A stretch of 22,778 nucleotides of DNA from assembly GCA_002483085.1 (NCBI GenBank), contig DLHF01000050.1:898-23675 (forward strand), in the 5' to 3' direction. Shown here in pieces: positions 14,775-22,661 of the stretch. The stretch's first letter is position 1. Every line of letters begins with the position of its first letter. This DNA is from Ignavibacteria bacterium UBA7675 (GTDB lineage Bacteria > Bacteroidota > Ignavibacteria > Kapaibacteriales > UB7675). The notes beneath the pieces were generated by a model, which searched no databases, was not told the origin of the DNA, and saw nothing but the letters and a program-made list of their open reading frames with translations. The position numbers and the translations under genes are program-made.

Positions 14775-14974
14775 GTGCAATGGAAGGGGCTGTATAGCAC
14801 TGGCATCCTATACGAGCACTTGGTCGTTGTCGGCGGTTGACCTCGTCTGTACATCGTTCTCATAAGCTCGTCTGCGCATGATTCTTATGAAAATGATACT
14901 GCGGAGAGCTTTCGACAATTCCGCTGCACCACAGGCCGAACGGCCACACGGCGGACAGCCATAGTAGAGACGAT
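14775..14974. other. About 200 bp present only in the second leader
   Basis: When the two leaders are aligned, the T9SS gene 1 leader passes from GTAATGAC (11493) directly to GTGCAGCGCGGT (about 11503), while the second leader has about 200 bp in between. The extra piece holds two more variants of a word seen once in each leader, CGTCTGCGCATGATTCTTATGA-like, so it may be an expansion of that word, not foreign DNA. GGCCGAACGGCC (near 14935) is a small inverted repeat. No gene seen. Confidence 0.6.
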
Positions 14975-15230
14975 GTGCAGCGCGGTGCGTTCGTCTGCAC
15001 ATCATTTTTTATGACAACTCAGACTATAGCACGAGCGAAGGTTGAAGCGTACTAATACGCCATTATCAGCACTCACTGTGACGAAACTTTAGACAGCTTC
15101 ATCATGAATACAACACGCCGCTACAGAACGGTATTCTGTCGGCAATATGTAATCGCAATACCAATAGATTATGACTGCTTCGAGCCATGAGTGCCCACAT
15201 GGTTCTCTCAATACTAACAGTGAAACTTCG

Positions 15231-15449
15231 CCGCTCGACAAGCGGCTTCCCCATAAAATTCAATAGCATGCACAGCCGCTCCACAGAACGGCATTCCCCA
15301 ATATCCTGCCTGCTGTTGCCGATGAGCATCGACATACTACTTCACTTCTTGGCAAGCAGATTTCCCATAAAATTCAATGGCATTACACAGCCGCTCCGCA
15401 GAACGGCATACCCCAACATCCTGCCTACTGTTACTGATGTCCATCGACA
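15231..15449. repeat. Two more copies of the roughly 100-bp leader repeat
   Basis: Units at 15231-15333 and 15346-15449 correspond to those at 11738 and 11873. They share TTCCCCATAAAATTCAA, CACAGCCGCTCC and GAACGGCAT, and each ends in a GATG...CATCGAC tail. The 5' palindrome is degraded here (CCGCTCGACAAGCGG in one, TTCTTGGCAAGCAGA in the other). An open frame on + from 15187 crosses both but has no support. Confidence 0.85.
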
Positions 15450-15619
15450 TAACCGAGTGTAACGGTGTTCTCACAACACCGAAGACCGCTGAGTGAAAGA
15501 CGCTGATATTTCTTCGGGCGGCGAGATAACGCTACAATAGCTGCTGTATCATGCCGTGGGGACAACAGGCATCAATACAAGTGTACTTAGTACAAAGGTA
15601 CAAAACTGCCTGTGCTGAA

Positions 15620-15721
15620 AACATAGGAAGCAGGCTGAATTACAGGTAAGAGAACATCCGATTTATATGTAGGGAAATTTCTTATTGCCGTATAGGAAAT
15701 TTTTCCTTTGGCATAGGACAA
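15620..15721. repeat. Conserved 102-bp leader block, copy 2
   Basis: Matches 12132-12233 with one difference. The sequence after it (ACAAGTGCTGATAGCAGG) diverges from copy 1 and instead resembles the 34-bp repeat at 9767 (AAAAGTGCTGATT). It ends about 270 bp before the first gene of the metal-efflux operon. Confidence 0.85.
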
Positions 15722-15992
15722 GTGCTGATAGCAGGTGTTGAAGAATATGACATTATACTGATATCATTAGGACTCGCGCATACGTAATTCTTGTTCGTCT
15801 CACCACATCAAAAAAAAATCAATCCCCACTTTTCCCTAACTTCTTTTATTCCAGAGGCTCCTAATGTCCTCTTCCATAGGCATTCCGCAAAACGTTCCGC
15901 ATAACTACAAATCATCGAATTGAAGAAAAAAGACCTGCTTGTGCAATATCATCAGCTTGCACTCTGGTCGATATTTTTTATATTGGTGTTTA
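15722..15992 (+). other. Leader of the metal-efflux operon
   Basis: An AT-richer 271-bp stretch between the 102-bp block and the first operon gene. It holds a run of nine A near 15810, the inverted repeat at 15941-15962 and an AT-rich stretch (ATATTTTTTATATTGG, about 15971-15986) directly before the start codon. It should contain the operon promoter. No gene is seen. Confidence 0.5.
15941..15962 (+). promoter_or_regulatory. Inverted repeat, candidate operator of the efflux operon
   Basis: GTGCAA (15941-15946) and TTGCAC (15957-15962) are perfect inverted arms ten bases apart, 30 bases before the first start codon. Position and symmetry fit a dimeric metal-responsive repressor, but no regulator gene is in the window and the match could be chance. 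Confidence 0.35.
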
Positions 15993-16442
15993 ATGAAATC
16001 CGTGGAGAAAATAATACCGGTTCTGCTTCTTGTGCTGTATAGCCTTGTTGTAGTCCACAGTCTTTTCCCTCATGCTCATACTGAGGGAGAAAAGCAGCCG
16101 TGTACTCACATGGCTACACATGAGCATGATTCTACGGAACCTCATAGCCATGAGCATAAGGAACAGACAAAGCGTTCCCTTATGGACTGGCTTGGCCTTC
16201 TGGGTAAGACACACAACGAGCAACCCGGCACAACAGAACAATACTATAAATTCTACAAACGCAGTATTGCTCCACCTGTAATTGCTGTCCAGATATGCGT
16301 TTGCCTGCTACCTGCCATACATTCTATTGAAGAAGAGACAACCGTCTCTCTACCTCTTTACCCTCTTCAAGATGATCATAGCCCACAAGATCATTCCGCC
16401 TTTTCTTCTTCTCCGCTTCGCGCTCCACCGGCTTCTGCCTGA
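15993..16442 (+). CDS. Small His-rich envelope protein of the efflux operon, 149 residues
   Basis: The protein starts MKSVEKIIPVLLLVLYSLVV, a signal peptide or membrane anchor ending near HSLF. A His-rich segment follows at about residues 27-62 (PHAHTEGEKQPCTHMATHEH and EPHSHEHKEQ), which should bind metal in the periplasm. A second hydrophobic stretch lies near residues 95-110 (PPVIAVQICVCLLPAIHS), so the protein may cross the membrane twice. It is the first gene of the efflux operon, 98 bp before the TolC-like gene. Small His-rich proteins are often placed next to Bacteroidota metal RND operons; a role in metal buffering or delivery is inferred. The ATG at 15993 was chosen because it gives the signal sequence directly; an in-frame start 18 codons earlier is possible. 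Confidence 0.75.
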   Translation: MKSVEKIIPVLLLVLYSLVVVHSLFPHAHTEGEKQPCTHMATHEHDSTEPHSHEHKEQTKRSLMDWLGLLGKTHNEQPGTTEQYYKFYKRSIAPPVIAVQICVCLLPAIHSIEEETTVSLPLYPLQDDHSPQDHSAFSSSPLRAPPASA

Positions 16443-16540
16443 TTCTACATATCCTTATTCCCTCTAACTACTCTTAATACTCCGAACAGGCGGTCATAGC
16501 CTACTTGGTACTGTATTCATTCTTACGTGAAGGTTCTTTT

Positions 16541-17731
16541 ATGAAAAAGTGCTTGGCGGTAGCATTATTGCTGCTTGCCTTTATTGTACCACATTGCATT
16601 TGGGCTCAATATTCTGGCTTGGAAGCTGTACTGCACGAAGTGGAGGCTAACAACAAGGAACTTGTAGCATTCCGCAAGCTGGTAGAGAGTCGTACATCTG
16701 AGCTACAGAAAGACAACAGGCTGGCAGACCCACAAGCGGTTTTTGATTATCTGCTTGGCACCTCGTCCGGAGCAGGTACGCAGAAGGAATTTGTCATAAG
16801 CCAGTCCTTCGATTTTCCCACCGCATACAGCAAACGCACTGCTCTTGGTGAACAGAAAGCCGAACAATTTGCATTAGAGTACCGGCAGTTGAGGCAAGAA
16901 ATATTGCTGACAATTGCACAGCTTTATTACGACCTTATTGCTTTACGCAAATATTCCCGACTTCTGCAAGAGCGATACACACAGGGGCAATTGGTCTTCG
17001 AGAAAGCCGGAGCCATGTTCGAGGCTGGACAAACGAGCATTTTAGAAAGAAATAAGTCCAGAATTGTATGGCTGGCTATACAGTTCGAGCGAGAAAAAAA
17101 TCAGATTGCACAGAATAGCGTTGAGCAAAAACTGGCGGCTCTCAACGGTGGGAAGCCGGTATCGACAGAGGATGCAGACTATCCTATCAGTCTGGAAATT
17201 CCGTCAGCCGATACACTCTGGCAAAATATTGAAGGTCGCAATCCAGAGTTATTGCTTGTTGGTAAAGATATAGCTGTGGCAGAGAAAGAAAAGGAACTAC
17301 AGCAGGCTTTGGCGCTGCCCGGTTTCTCTACCGGCTACCATTATCAGGCAGCAGAGGGGTTGCATTATTCAGGTATTCAACTCGGCATCAGCCTTCCCTT
17401 GTGGAGAGGTGGTATTGCTGTTGAGGCCGCAGAACTGAATTATCAATACCGACAAAGCAGAAAAGAAGCCGTTCTAGGTTCCGCCTATCAATCCTTTCAA
17501 GAACAGTATAACCGCTATACATCCCTTGTACAGCAGTATAACACTTACCGGACTGCACTCACCGGCTTACAGAGCGAACAGTTACTACGAGAGGCTTTCG
17601 AGGTCGGCGAGCTATCCTTCCTTCAATACTATCAAGAAGTTCTATTCTATCGCGACAGCTATGACGCAATGCTCCAGATGGAGCATGAGCTATTCAGACT
17701 TCGCGCAGAACTTCTTCAACATCAATTATAG
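16541..17731 (+). CDS. TolC-family outer membrane efflux protein
   Basis: Outer-membrane channel of a tripartite metal exporter, 396 residues, in the usual range for short metal-type TolC proteins (CzcC/CusC class). The ATG at 16541 gives a signal peptide KKCLAVALLLLAFIVPHCIWA cut before Gln23. The rest is mostly long amphipathic helices with the two-fold repeat of the family. The first half has ELVAFRKLVESRTSELQKDN and FVISQSFDFPT, the second LLLVGKDIAVAEKEKELQQA and GIQLGISLPLWRGGI, each being the helix plus 'xxxSxPLP' strand of one repeat. The conserved loop YDLIALRKYSRLLQERY lies between. It is 27 bp upstream of the His-rich lipoprotein gene. The family is clear; the metal exported is not shown by this gene. 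Confidence 0.92.
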   Translation: MKKCLAVALLLLAFIVPHCIWAQYSGLEAVLHEVEANNKELVAFRKLVESRTSELQKDNRLADPQAVFDYLLGTSSGAGTQKEFVISQSFDFPTAYSKRTALGEQKAEQFALEYRQLRQEILLTIAQLYYDLIALRKYSRLLQERYTQGQLVFEKAGAMFEAGQTSILERNKSRIVWLAIQFEREKNQIAQNSVEQKLAALNGGKPVSTEDADYPISLEIPSADTLWQNIEGRNPELLLVGKDIAVAEKEKELQQALALPGFSTGYHYQAAEGLHYSGIQLGISLPLWRGGIAVEAAELNYQYRQSRKEAVLGSAYQSFQEQYNRYTSLVQQYNTYRTALTGLQSEQLLREAFEVGELSFLQYYQEVLFYRDSYDAMLQMEHELFRLRAELLQHQL

Positions 17732-17758
17732 TATTCTATCAATTCAACAATCAGAACT

Positions 17759-18013
17759 ATGAAAAACATACAAATTTTCCTGTGTATACTGCTTGCAGCA
17801 GTAATGATTTCATGCAATTCATCGGAAGAAAATCACGAACACGGAAGCGACACCCATACCCACGATGGCGAAGAACACGGCCATCCCCATACAGAAGATT
17901 CCGCTCATAGCCATGAGCAGGAAGAATTTACGGTGGACAAAGATTCAACTACAGCCCAGCCCAATTCTTCCAGCACCCATAAACACAAGGACGACCATGA
18001 GCATACCCACTAA
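17759..18013 (+). CDS. His-rich lipoprotein, 84 residues
   Basis: A tiny lipoprotein: residues 1-18 are a signal peptide (KNIQIFLCILLAAVMIS) with Cys19 as the lipidated residue. The 66-residue mature part holds 14 histidines in HxH pairs (NHEH, THTH, EHGHPH, AHSH, THKH, HEHTH), with many Asp and Glu. It has no other fold-like content and should be a flexible metal-binding tail facing the periplasm. Its end overlaps the start of the membrane-fusion gene by 17 bp, which suggests coupled translation. The likely role is to collect metal ions and hand them to the adaptor or pump; this is inferred from composition and context. Which metal is unknown, although Ni, Zn, Co and Cu all bind such tails. 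Confidence 0.85.
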   Translation: MKNIQIFLCILLAAVMISCNSSEENHEHGSDTHTHDGEEHGHPHTEDSAHSHEQEEFTVDKDSTTAQPNSSSTHKHKDDHEHTH

Positions 18014-19553
18014 TCGAATAGTAAACAGGCTGCAACGTGGGGGGTATATGGTTCTATTCGCGGTGCTCTCTACGGCTTGTACCTTCCTCTATAGTTGTAG
18101 CCAAACATCGGAAGATCACGCGCATGAAGAGGAACATTCTAGCAATGCCGAACCCGTGTCGGTAGACACAACAATCTGGACAGATAACATTGAATTGTTC
18201 GTCGAGTTCCGTGCACTTGTTGTCGGGCAACCAAGCCGATTTGCTGCACACTTTACTGTTCTGAACGGTCATCAGCCAGTACGCGAAGGTTCAATAACAG
18301 TAAGTTTGATTAAAGACGGCAAAGGCATACGCACAACAGCAAAACAGCCTTCTGCCCCCGGTATCTTTACGCCGACGTTACAACCCAAAGAGCCGGGAAG
18401 CTATACGCTTCTTTTCGAGTTACAGTCTGCGGCTATCAATGATAAGATACAGATAAAGGACGTACAAGTCTATAGCAGTCAAGAGGAAGCAAACAAAGCT
18501 CTTGGCTCCAAAGAAGAGGTAGGCGGGACAATCTCGTTTCTGAAAGAGCAGGCATGGAAAATAGCATTTTATACCGATAAAGTACGGGCTGCGGGTGTCT
18601 ATGACTTGATACGCACATCCGGGCGTTGGCAACCGGCCCCCGGTGCAGAGCGCACTGTACAGGCCAGTTCCGATGGCGTCGTAGCCTTCAAATCCGGGCT
18701 ACTCGTGGAAGGCGTACAGGTTCAGAGAGGCTCACTGCTTGCCACTATAAGCGGTGAAGGATTGACATCTGGAAATATTACTATTGAATTAGCAAAGGCA
18801 AGATCGTTATATGAGCAGACCGAAGCCGAGTTCACGCGAAAACAACGGTTATTGGAACGACAGGTAGTATCTAAAGGCGATTTTGAAGACGTTAAAAAAC
18901 GGTATGAGATTGCCAAAGCAGAGTATGAGAATCTCGCAGCCAATTACCGCAGTGGCGCTAAACAAATCAATGCTCCCTTATCCGGCTATGTAAAAAGAGT
19001 TTTTGCCCGTAATGGCGATTTCGTCCGTGCCGGTGCTCCCCTTCTTGTTATTGGCGTACAGCACCCGGTTTTACTAAAAGTGGATGTTCCTGTACAGCAT
19101 TACTCCAAACTAACAGCTATTCGCGATGTGTGGTTTACTAATCCAAACGGCCAGTGGGTTAATCTGAATGATATTGGCGGGTCATTGACTTCGGTTGGGA
19201 AAGCCGTAAGCGATGTGCAGCCACTTATTCCCGTATACTTTCAGGCAGGTATGTCGCAGGGTATTGTCGAAGGAAGTTTTACCGAAGTGCAAATAGCTGC
19301 CGGGGAAACCCGCAGTGGCATAAGTATTCCTTCGAGCGCATTACTGGAAGAGTTCGGGCAGTATTCCGTTATCGTTCAGCTTTCCGGTGAAACCTTTGAA
19401 AAACGTCCCGTCAGAATTGGCGTGCATAACGGACCGCTTGTAGAAATTCTCGACGGCTTGCAAGTAGACGAACACATTGTAACAACAGGAGCCTACCAAG
19501 TGAAGATGGCATCAATGGCTGGTCAGATTCCTGCTCATGGGCATTCCCACTAA
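17997..19553 (+). CDS. RND efflux membrane-fusion (periplasmic adaptor) lipoprotein
   Basis: Adaptor joining the RND pump to the TolC-like channel, CusB/CzcB family, 518 residues. From the ATG at 17997 the N-terminus has arginines, a hydrophobic core and a lipobox LYSC with Cys34. A short His patch follows (DHAHEEEH). Next is a beta domain (about 55-165: ELFVEFRALVVGQPSRFAAH, PGSYTLLFELQ) of the FixH/YtkA-like kind often found at the front of Bacteroidota metal adaptors. Then comes the lipoyl/coiled-coil hairpin: VQASSDGVVAFK, helices with SLYEQTEAEFTRKQRLLERQ, and INAPLSGYVKRVFARNGDFV. The C-terminal barrel includes SGISIPSSALLEEFGQYSV. The protein ends HGHSH, another possible metal site. 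A start at 18048 is possible but would shorten the basic N-region. Confidence 0.93.
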   Translation: MSIPTNRIVNRLQRGGYMVLFAVLSTACTFLYSCSQTSEDHAHEEEHSSNAEPVSVDTTIWTDNIELFVEFRALVVGQPSRFAAHFTVLNGHQPVREGSITVSLIKDGKGIRTTAKQPSAPGIFTPTLQPKEPGSYTLLFELQSAAINDKIQIKDVQVYSSQEEANKALGSKEEVGGTISFLKEQAWKIAFYTDKVRAAGVYDLIRTSGRWQPAPGAERTVQASSDGVVAFKSGLLVEGVQVQRGSLLATISGEGLTSGNITIELAKARSLYEQTEAEFTRKQRLLERQVVSKGDFEDVKKRYEIAKAEYENLAANYRSGAKQINAPLSGYVKRVFARNGDFVRAGAPLLVIGVQHPVLLKVDVPVQHYSKLTAIRDVWFTNPNGQWVNLNDIGGSLTSVGKAVSDVQPLIPVYFQAGMSQGIVEGSFTEVQIAAGETRSGISIPSSALLEEFGQYSVIVQLSGETFEKRPVRIGVHNGPLVEILDGLQVDEHIVTTGAYQVKMASMAGQIPAHGHSH

Positions 19554-19577
19554 CTCTCGTATTTATACCGACATCGT

Positions 19578-22500
19578 ATGTTGAACAAAATATTATCGTT
19601 GTCGTTACACAATCGGCTGCTCGTGCTTATTACAGCCGTGCTGCTAAGCTGTGTAGGACTCTTCGTTGCCAGAACAATTAATGTGGACATCTTTCCCGAT
19701 TTGACAGCCCCGACCGTAACAATCCTTACCGAAGCGCACGGAATGGAATCCGAGGAAGTGGAGAAATTAGTCACCTTCCAGATTGAAACAGCGTTGAACG
19801 GTTCGCCTTCAATGCGTAGAGTACGTTCGTCATCAGCAGCGGGTATCTCTGTCGTATGGGTGGAGTTCGATTGGGGAACCGACATTTTCAAGGCTCGGCA
19901 GGTAGTCAATGAAAGGCTCGGAATGATTCGCGAACGCCTGCCTGCTACTGTAGGAGAACCTACTCTTGCGCCAGTGTCGTCGATCATGGGCGAAATTATG
20001 CTTATTGGTGTTACTTCTGATAGTCTGTCGCCAATGCAGTTGCGTACATTAGCAGACTGGACAATTTTGCCGCGTTTGAAGGCCGTAAGCGGCATCGCCA
20101 ATATTATTGTGATGGGAGGCGATTATAAAGAGTATCAAGTACAGCTTTTGCCGGAGCAGATGAAATATTATGGCGTAAGTGTAGAGGAAGTTATTAAAAG
20201 TGTAAAAGCTGCAAATGTGAATACAGGCGGAGGATTTTTCAACCAGCATGGCAATGAATACATTATCAAAGGCTCCGGGCGCAGTCATTCCGTAGAGGAT
20301 TTAGCCGACGCTTTTATAAAACGTATTAATGGGCAGAGCGTTTATATCAGGGATGTTGCTCGCGTTGTCATAGGTGCTTCTGATAAAATCGGCGACGGTT
20401 CTTTGAACGCACAAGCTGCGGTTATTATGACCGTAAGCAAACAGCCGGAAACAAACACGTTAGAGTTGACCGAGCGCATCGACGGCACACTTATTGATTT
20501 GAAAGCCTCTTTGCCGAAGGGGGTCGAAGTCAACAGCCACATATTCCGACAATCCAATTTTATCGAAGCATCAATCCGCAACCTGAATCAAACATTGTTA
20601 GAGGGTTCATTCTTTGTTGTACTTGTCTTGTTCATTTTTTTGATGAACTGGCGAACAACGGTTATTTCTCTGGTAGCAATTCCTCTTTCGTTGCTGGTAT
20701 CAGTGATTGTACTGAAGCTCTTGGGCTATACACTCAATACAATGAGTCTGGGCGGTATGGCTATTGCAATCGGTGCATTAGTGGACGATGCAATTATCGA
20801 CGTGGAGAATGTCTTTAAAAGACTGCGAGAGAATGCCCAAAAAGAAGCTGCGTTCCGCCGCTCCATACTACAGATAATCTTGGACGCCTCGGTAGAGGTA
20901 CGAAGCTCTATTATCATTGCTACTTTCATCATCATTGTTTCTTTTATTCCGCTGTTTTTCCTCAGCGGCATGGAAGGACGCCTGTTACAGCCATTGGGCA
21001 TTTCCTTTATTACCTCGGTACTAACCTCGTTAGTGGTAGCTGTAACAGTAACGCCGGTGCTTTGCTCATTTCTTCTAAAGAACCCTGCCTTATTCCTTAA
21101 ACAAGCTGAAGGAACAAGAGTAGAGCGGTGGTTGCAGAAACGGTACAAAGCTTTACTTGGCGCAACTCTGCGCGTCCCGCGTATAGTCATTGGTCTAACA
21201 GTTGCCGCGTTCGCCATGAGTTTGGTACTGTTCTTTCATCTGGGACGAAACTTTCTTCCGGAATTTAACGAAGGTTCATTAGTGATTAGCGTTGTCGGGC
21301 CTCCGGGAATGTCTTTGGAAGAAAGCAACAAGGCTGGCAATCTGGTAGAGCGGCTGTTATTGGAAATGCCGGAAATAACAATTGTTACCCGCAGGACTGG
21401 ACGGGCGGAACTGGATGAACACGCACAGGGAGCAAACGCATCGGAAATTGATGCTCCATTCCAATTAAAGAGAAAAAGCCGTGAAGAATTTTTTGCGGAA
21501 GTGCGTAGAAAGCTCAGTGTGGTTCCCGGTGTCAATATTACTCTTGGGCAGCCGATTGCTCACCGCATAGATCATATGTTATCGGGTACGAGGGCAAACA
21601 TCGCTATGAAGATTTTTGGCCCCGATTTATCGCGTTTATTTTCCATAGGTAAGGAAGTACAGCAGGCCATACAGAATGTGGAAGGATTGGCAGATGTAGC
21701 TGTAGAGCAGCAAATTGAAGTACCACAAATTCGCATTACTCCCCGGCGGCAGTTATTGGCGGCTCATGGCTTGACCGCAAACGATATTACAGAATTTGTT
21801 GATGTTGCCTTTGCCGGTGAAACAGTTTCGCAAATATATGAAGGTGAGCAGCAATTCGATATTGTTGTGCGCTATCATCCCGAATATAGAGGCAGTTTAG
21901 ACAATATACGGAGTGCCTTGGTTATGCTGCCAGAAGGCGGTGCTGTTCCTCTGGCTGAAATAGCAGATATTTCGTCGGTGGGTAGTGCTTTTACCATTAG
22001 CAGAGAGAATATTCAGCGCAAGGTAGTTGTGTCGGCCAATGTACAAGGACGCGATTTAGTTACTGTCGTAGATGACATTAGAGCACAGATACAAAGTAAA
22101 GTAAAACTGCCGCAAGAATATCATATCGAGTACGGCGGACAGTTTGAGAGTGAGGCAAACGCTTCGCAAATTCTGCTTATCACAGCTATCCTATCAATCG
22201 CTATTATCTTTCTGCTTCTGTACTTCGAGTTCAAAAGTGCGAAGCTGGCCGGGGTCGTTTTGCTGAACCTTCCATTAGCACTTATCGGCGGGATTCTGGT
22301 TGTCTATTTCTCTTGGGGCAGTATTAACATTGCCACTACCATCGGTTTCATTAGCCTACTCGGTATTGCTACCCGCAACGGTATTCTGCTTGTATCACAT
22401 TATCAGGTATTGCACGGGGAAGGACTTCCTTTACAGAACGTACTTATACAGGGGTCGGCAGATCGCCTTATTCCGATTGTTATGACGGCGCTTGCAACAG

Positions 22501-22661
22501 CCCTTGCGCTCATTCCTCTGGCCGTAAAAGCGGGTGAGCCGGGCAATGAGATACAAAGTCCAATGGCAGTGGTTATTCTGGGCGGACTTTTGACGGCAAC
22601 AGTCTTAAATCTATTAGTTATTCCTTGTGTATATAGTCTGCTGATACACAAACCGGAATAA
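19578..22661 (+). CDS. Heavy-metal RND efflux pump, CzcA/CusA family
   Basis: Inner-membrane proton-driven pump, 1027 residues, full length for the HME-RND family. The N-terminus NRLLVLITAVLLSCVGLFVA is TM1, followed by VDIFPDLTAPTVTILTEAHG. TM2-6 cover about 335-500 and TM7-12 the C-terminal part. The TM4 signature is GGMAIAIGALVDDAIIDVEN with Asp403, Asp404, Asp408 and Glu410. Asp403 and Glu410 match CzcA Asp408 and Glu415 in spacing, while the place of CzcA Asp402 holds Ala397. This is the arrangement of CusA-like and other non-CzcA subgroups, and VDDAxxxVEN is closest, as I recall, to the subgroup of unassigned or nickel-type pumps. I see no certain Cu/Ag methionine triad. The substrate is therefore open; His-rich partners favour a divalent ion. 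The gene starts 24 bp after the adaptor with no clear ribosome-binding site. Confidence 0.95.
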   Translation: MLNKILSLSLHNRLLVLITAVLLSCVGLFVARTINVDIFPDLTAPTVTILTEAHGMESEEVEKLVTFQIETALNGSPSMRRVRSSSAAGISVVWVEFDWGTDIFKARQVVNERLGMIRERLPATVGEPTLAPVSSIMGEIMLIGVTSDSLSPMQLRTLADWTILPRLKAVSGIANIIVMGGDYKEYQVQLLPEQMKYYGVSVEEVIKSVKAANVNTGGGFFNQHGNEYIIKGSGRSHSVEDLADAFIKRINGQSVYIRDVARVVIGASDKIGDGSLNAQAAVIMTVSKQPETNTLELTERIDGTLIDLKASLPKGVEVNSHIFRQSNFIEASIRNLNQTLLEGSFFVVLVLFIFLMNWRTTVISLVAIPLSLLVSVIVLKLLGYTLNTMSLGGMAIAIGALVDDAIIDVENVFKRLRENAQKEAAFRRSILQIILDASVEVRSSIIIATFIIIVSFIPLFFLSGMEGRLLQPLGISFITSVLTSLVVAVTVTPVLCSFLLKNPALFLKQAEGTRVERWLQKRYKALLGATLRVPRIVIGLTVAAFAMSLVLFFHLGRNFLPEFNEGSLVISVVGPPGMSLEESNKAGNLVERLLLEMPEITIVTRRTGRAELDEHAQGANASEIDAPFQLKRKSREEFFAEVRRKLSVVPGVNITLGQPIAHRIDHMLSGTRANIAMKIFGPDLSRLFSIGKEVQQAIQNVEGLADVAVEQQIEVPQIRITPRRQLLAAHGLTANDITEFVDVAFAGETVSQIYEGEQQFDIVVRYHPEYRGSLDNIRSALVMLPEGGAVPLAEIADISSVGSAFTISRENIQRKVVVSANVQGRDLVTVVDDIRAQIQSKVKLPQEYHIEYGGQFESEANASQILLITAILSIAIIFLLLYFEFKSAKLAGVVLLNLPLALIGGILVVYFSWGSINIATTIGFISLLGIATRNGILLVSHYQVLHGEGLPLQNVLIQGSADRLIPIVMTALATALALIPLAVKAGEPGNEIQSPMAVVILGGLLTATVLNLLVIPCVYSLLIHKPE

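Larger units (their letters stand above)
12320..15721. repeat. Segmental duplication, unit 2 (expanded)
   Basis: The second unit of the tandem duplication. It is longer than unit 1 because the T9SS gene carries one extra 960-bp module and the leader has about 200 extra bases (14775-14974). It begins at TTCAGCACCGG (12320) and ends with the 102-bp block at 15721. Confidence 0.85.

Noticed and set aside
15187..15462. 91-codon + strand frame crossing the leader repeats
   Set aside because: The corresponding frame is broken in the other leader, and there is no ribosome-binding site. The repeat itself creates the apparent protein similarity between its halves.
9992..15721. Transposon or insertion sequence as cause of the duplication
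   Set aside because: No transposase, terminal inverted repeats or target-site duplication could be found by eye.
19550..20101. 183-codon - strand frame over the RND pump start
   Set aside because: It lies opposite the clearly coding RND gene, with no start signal or recognisable content.
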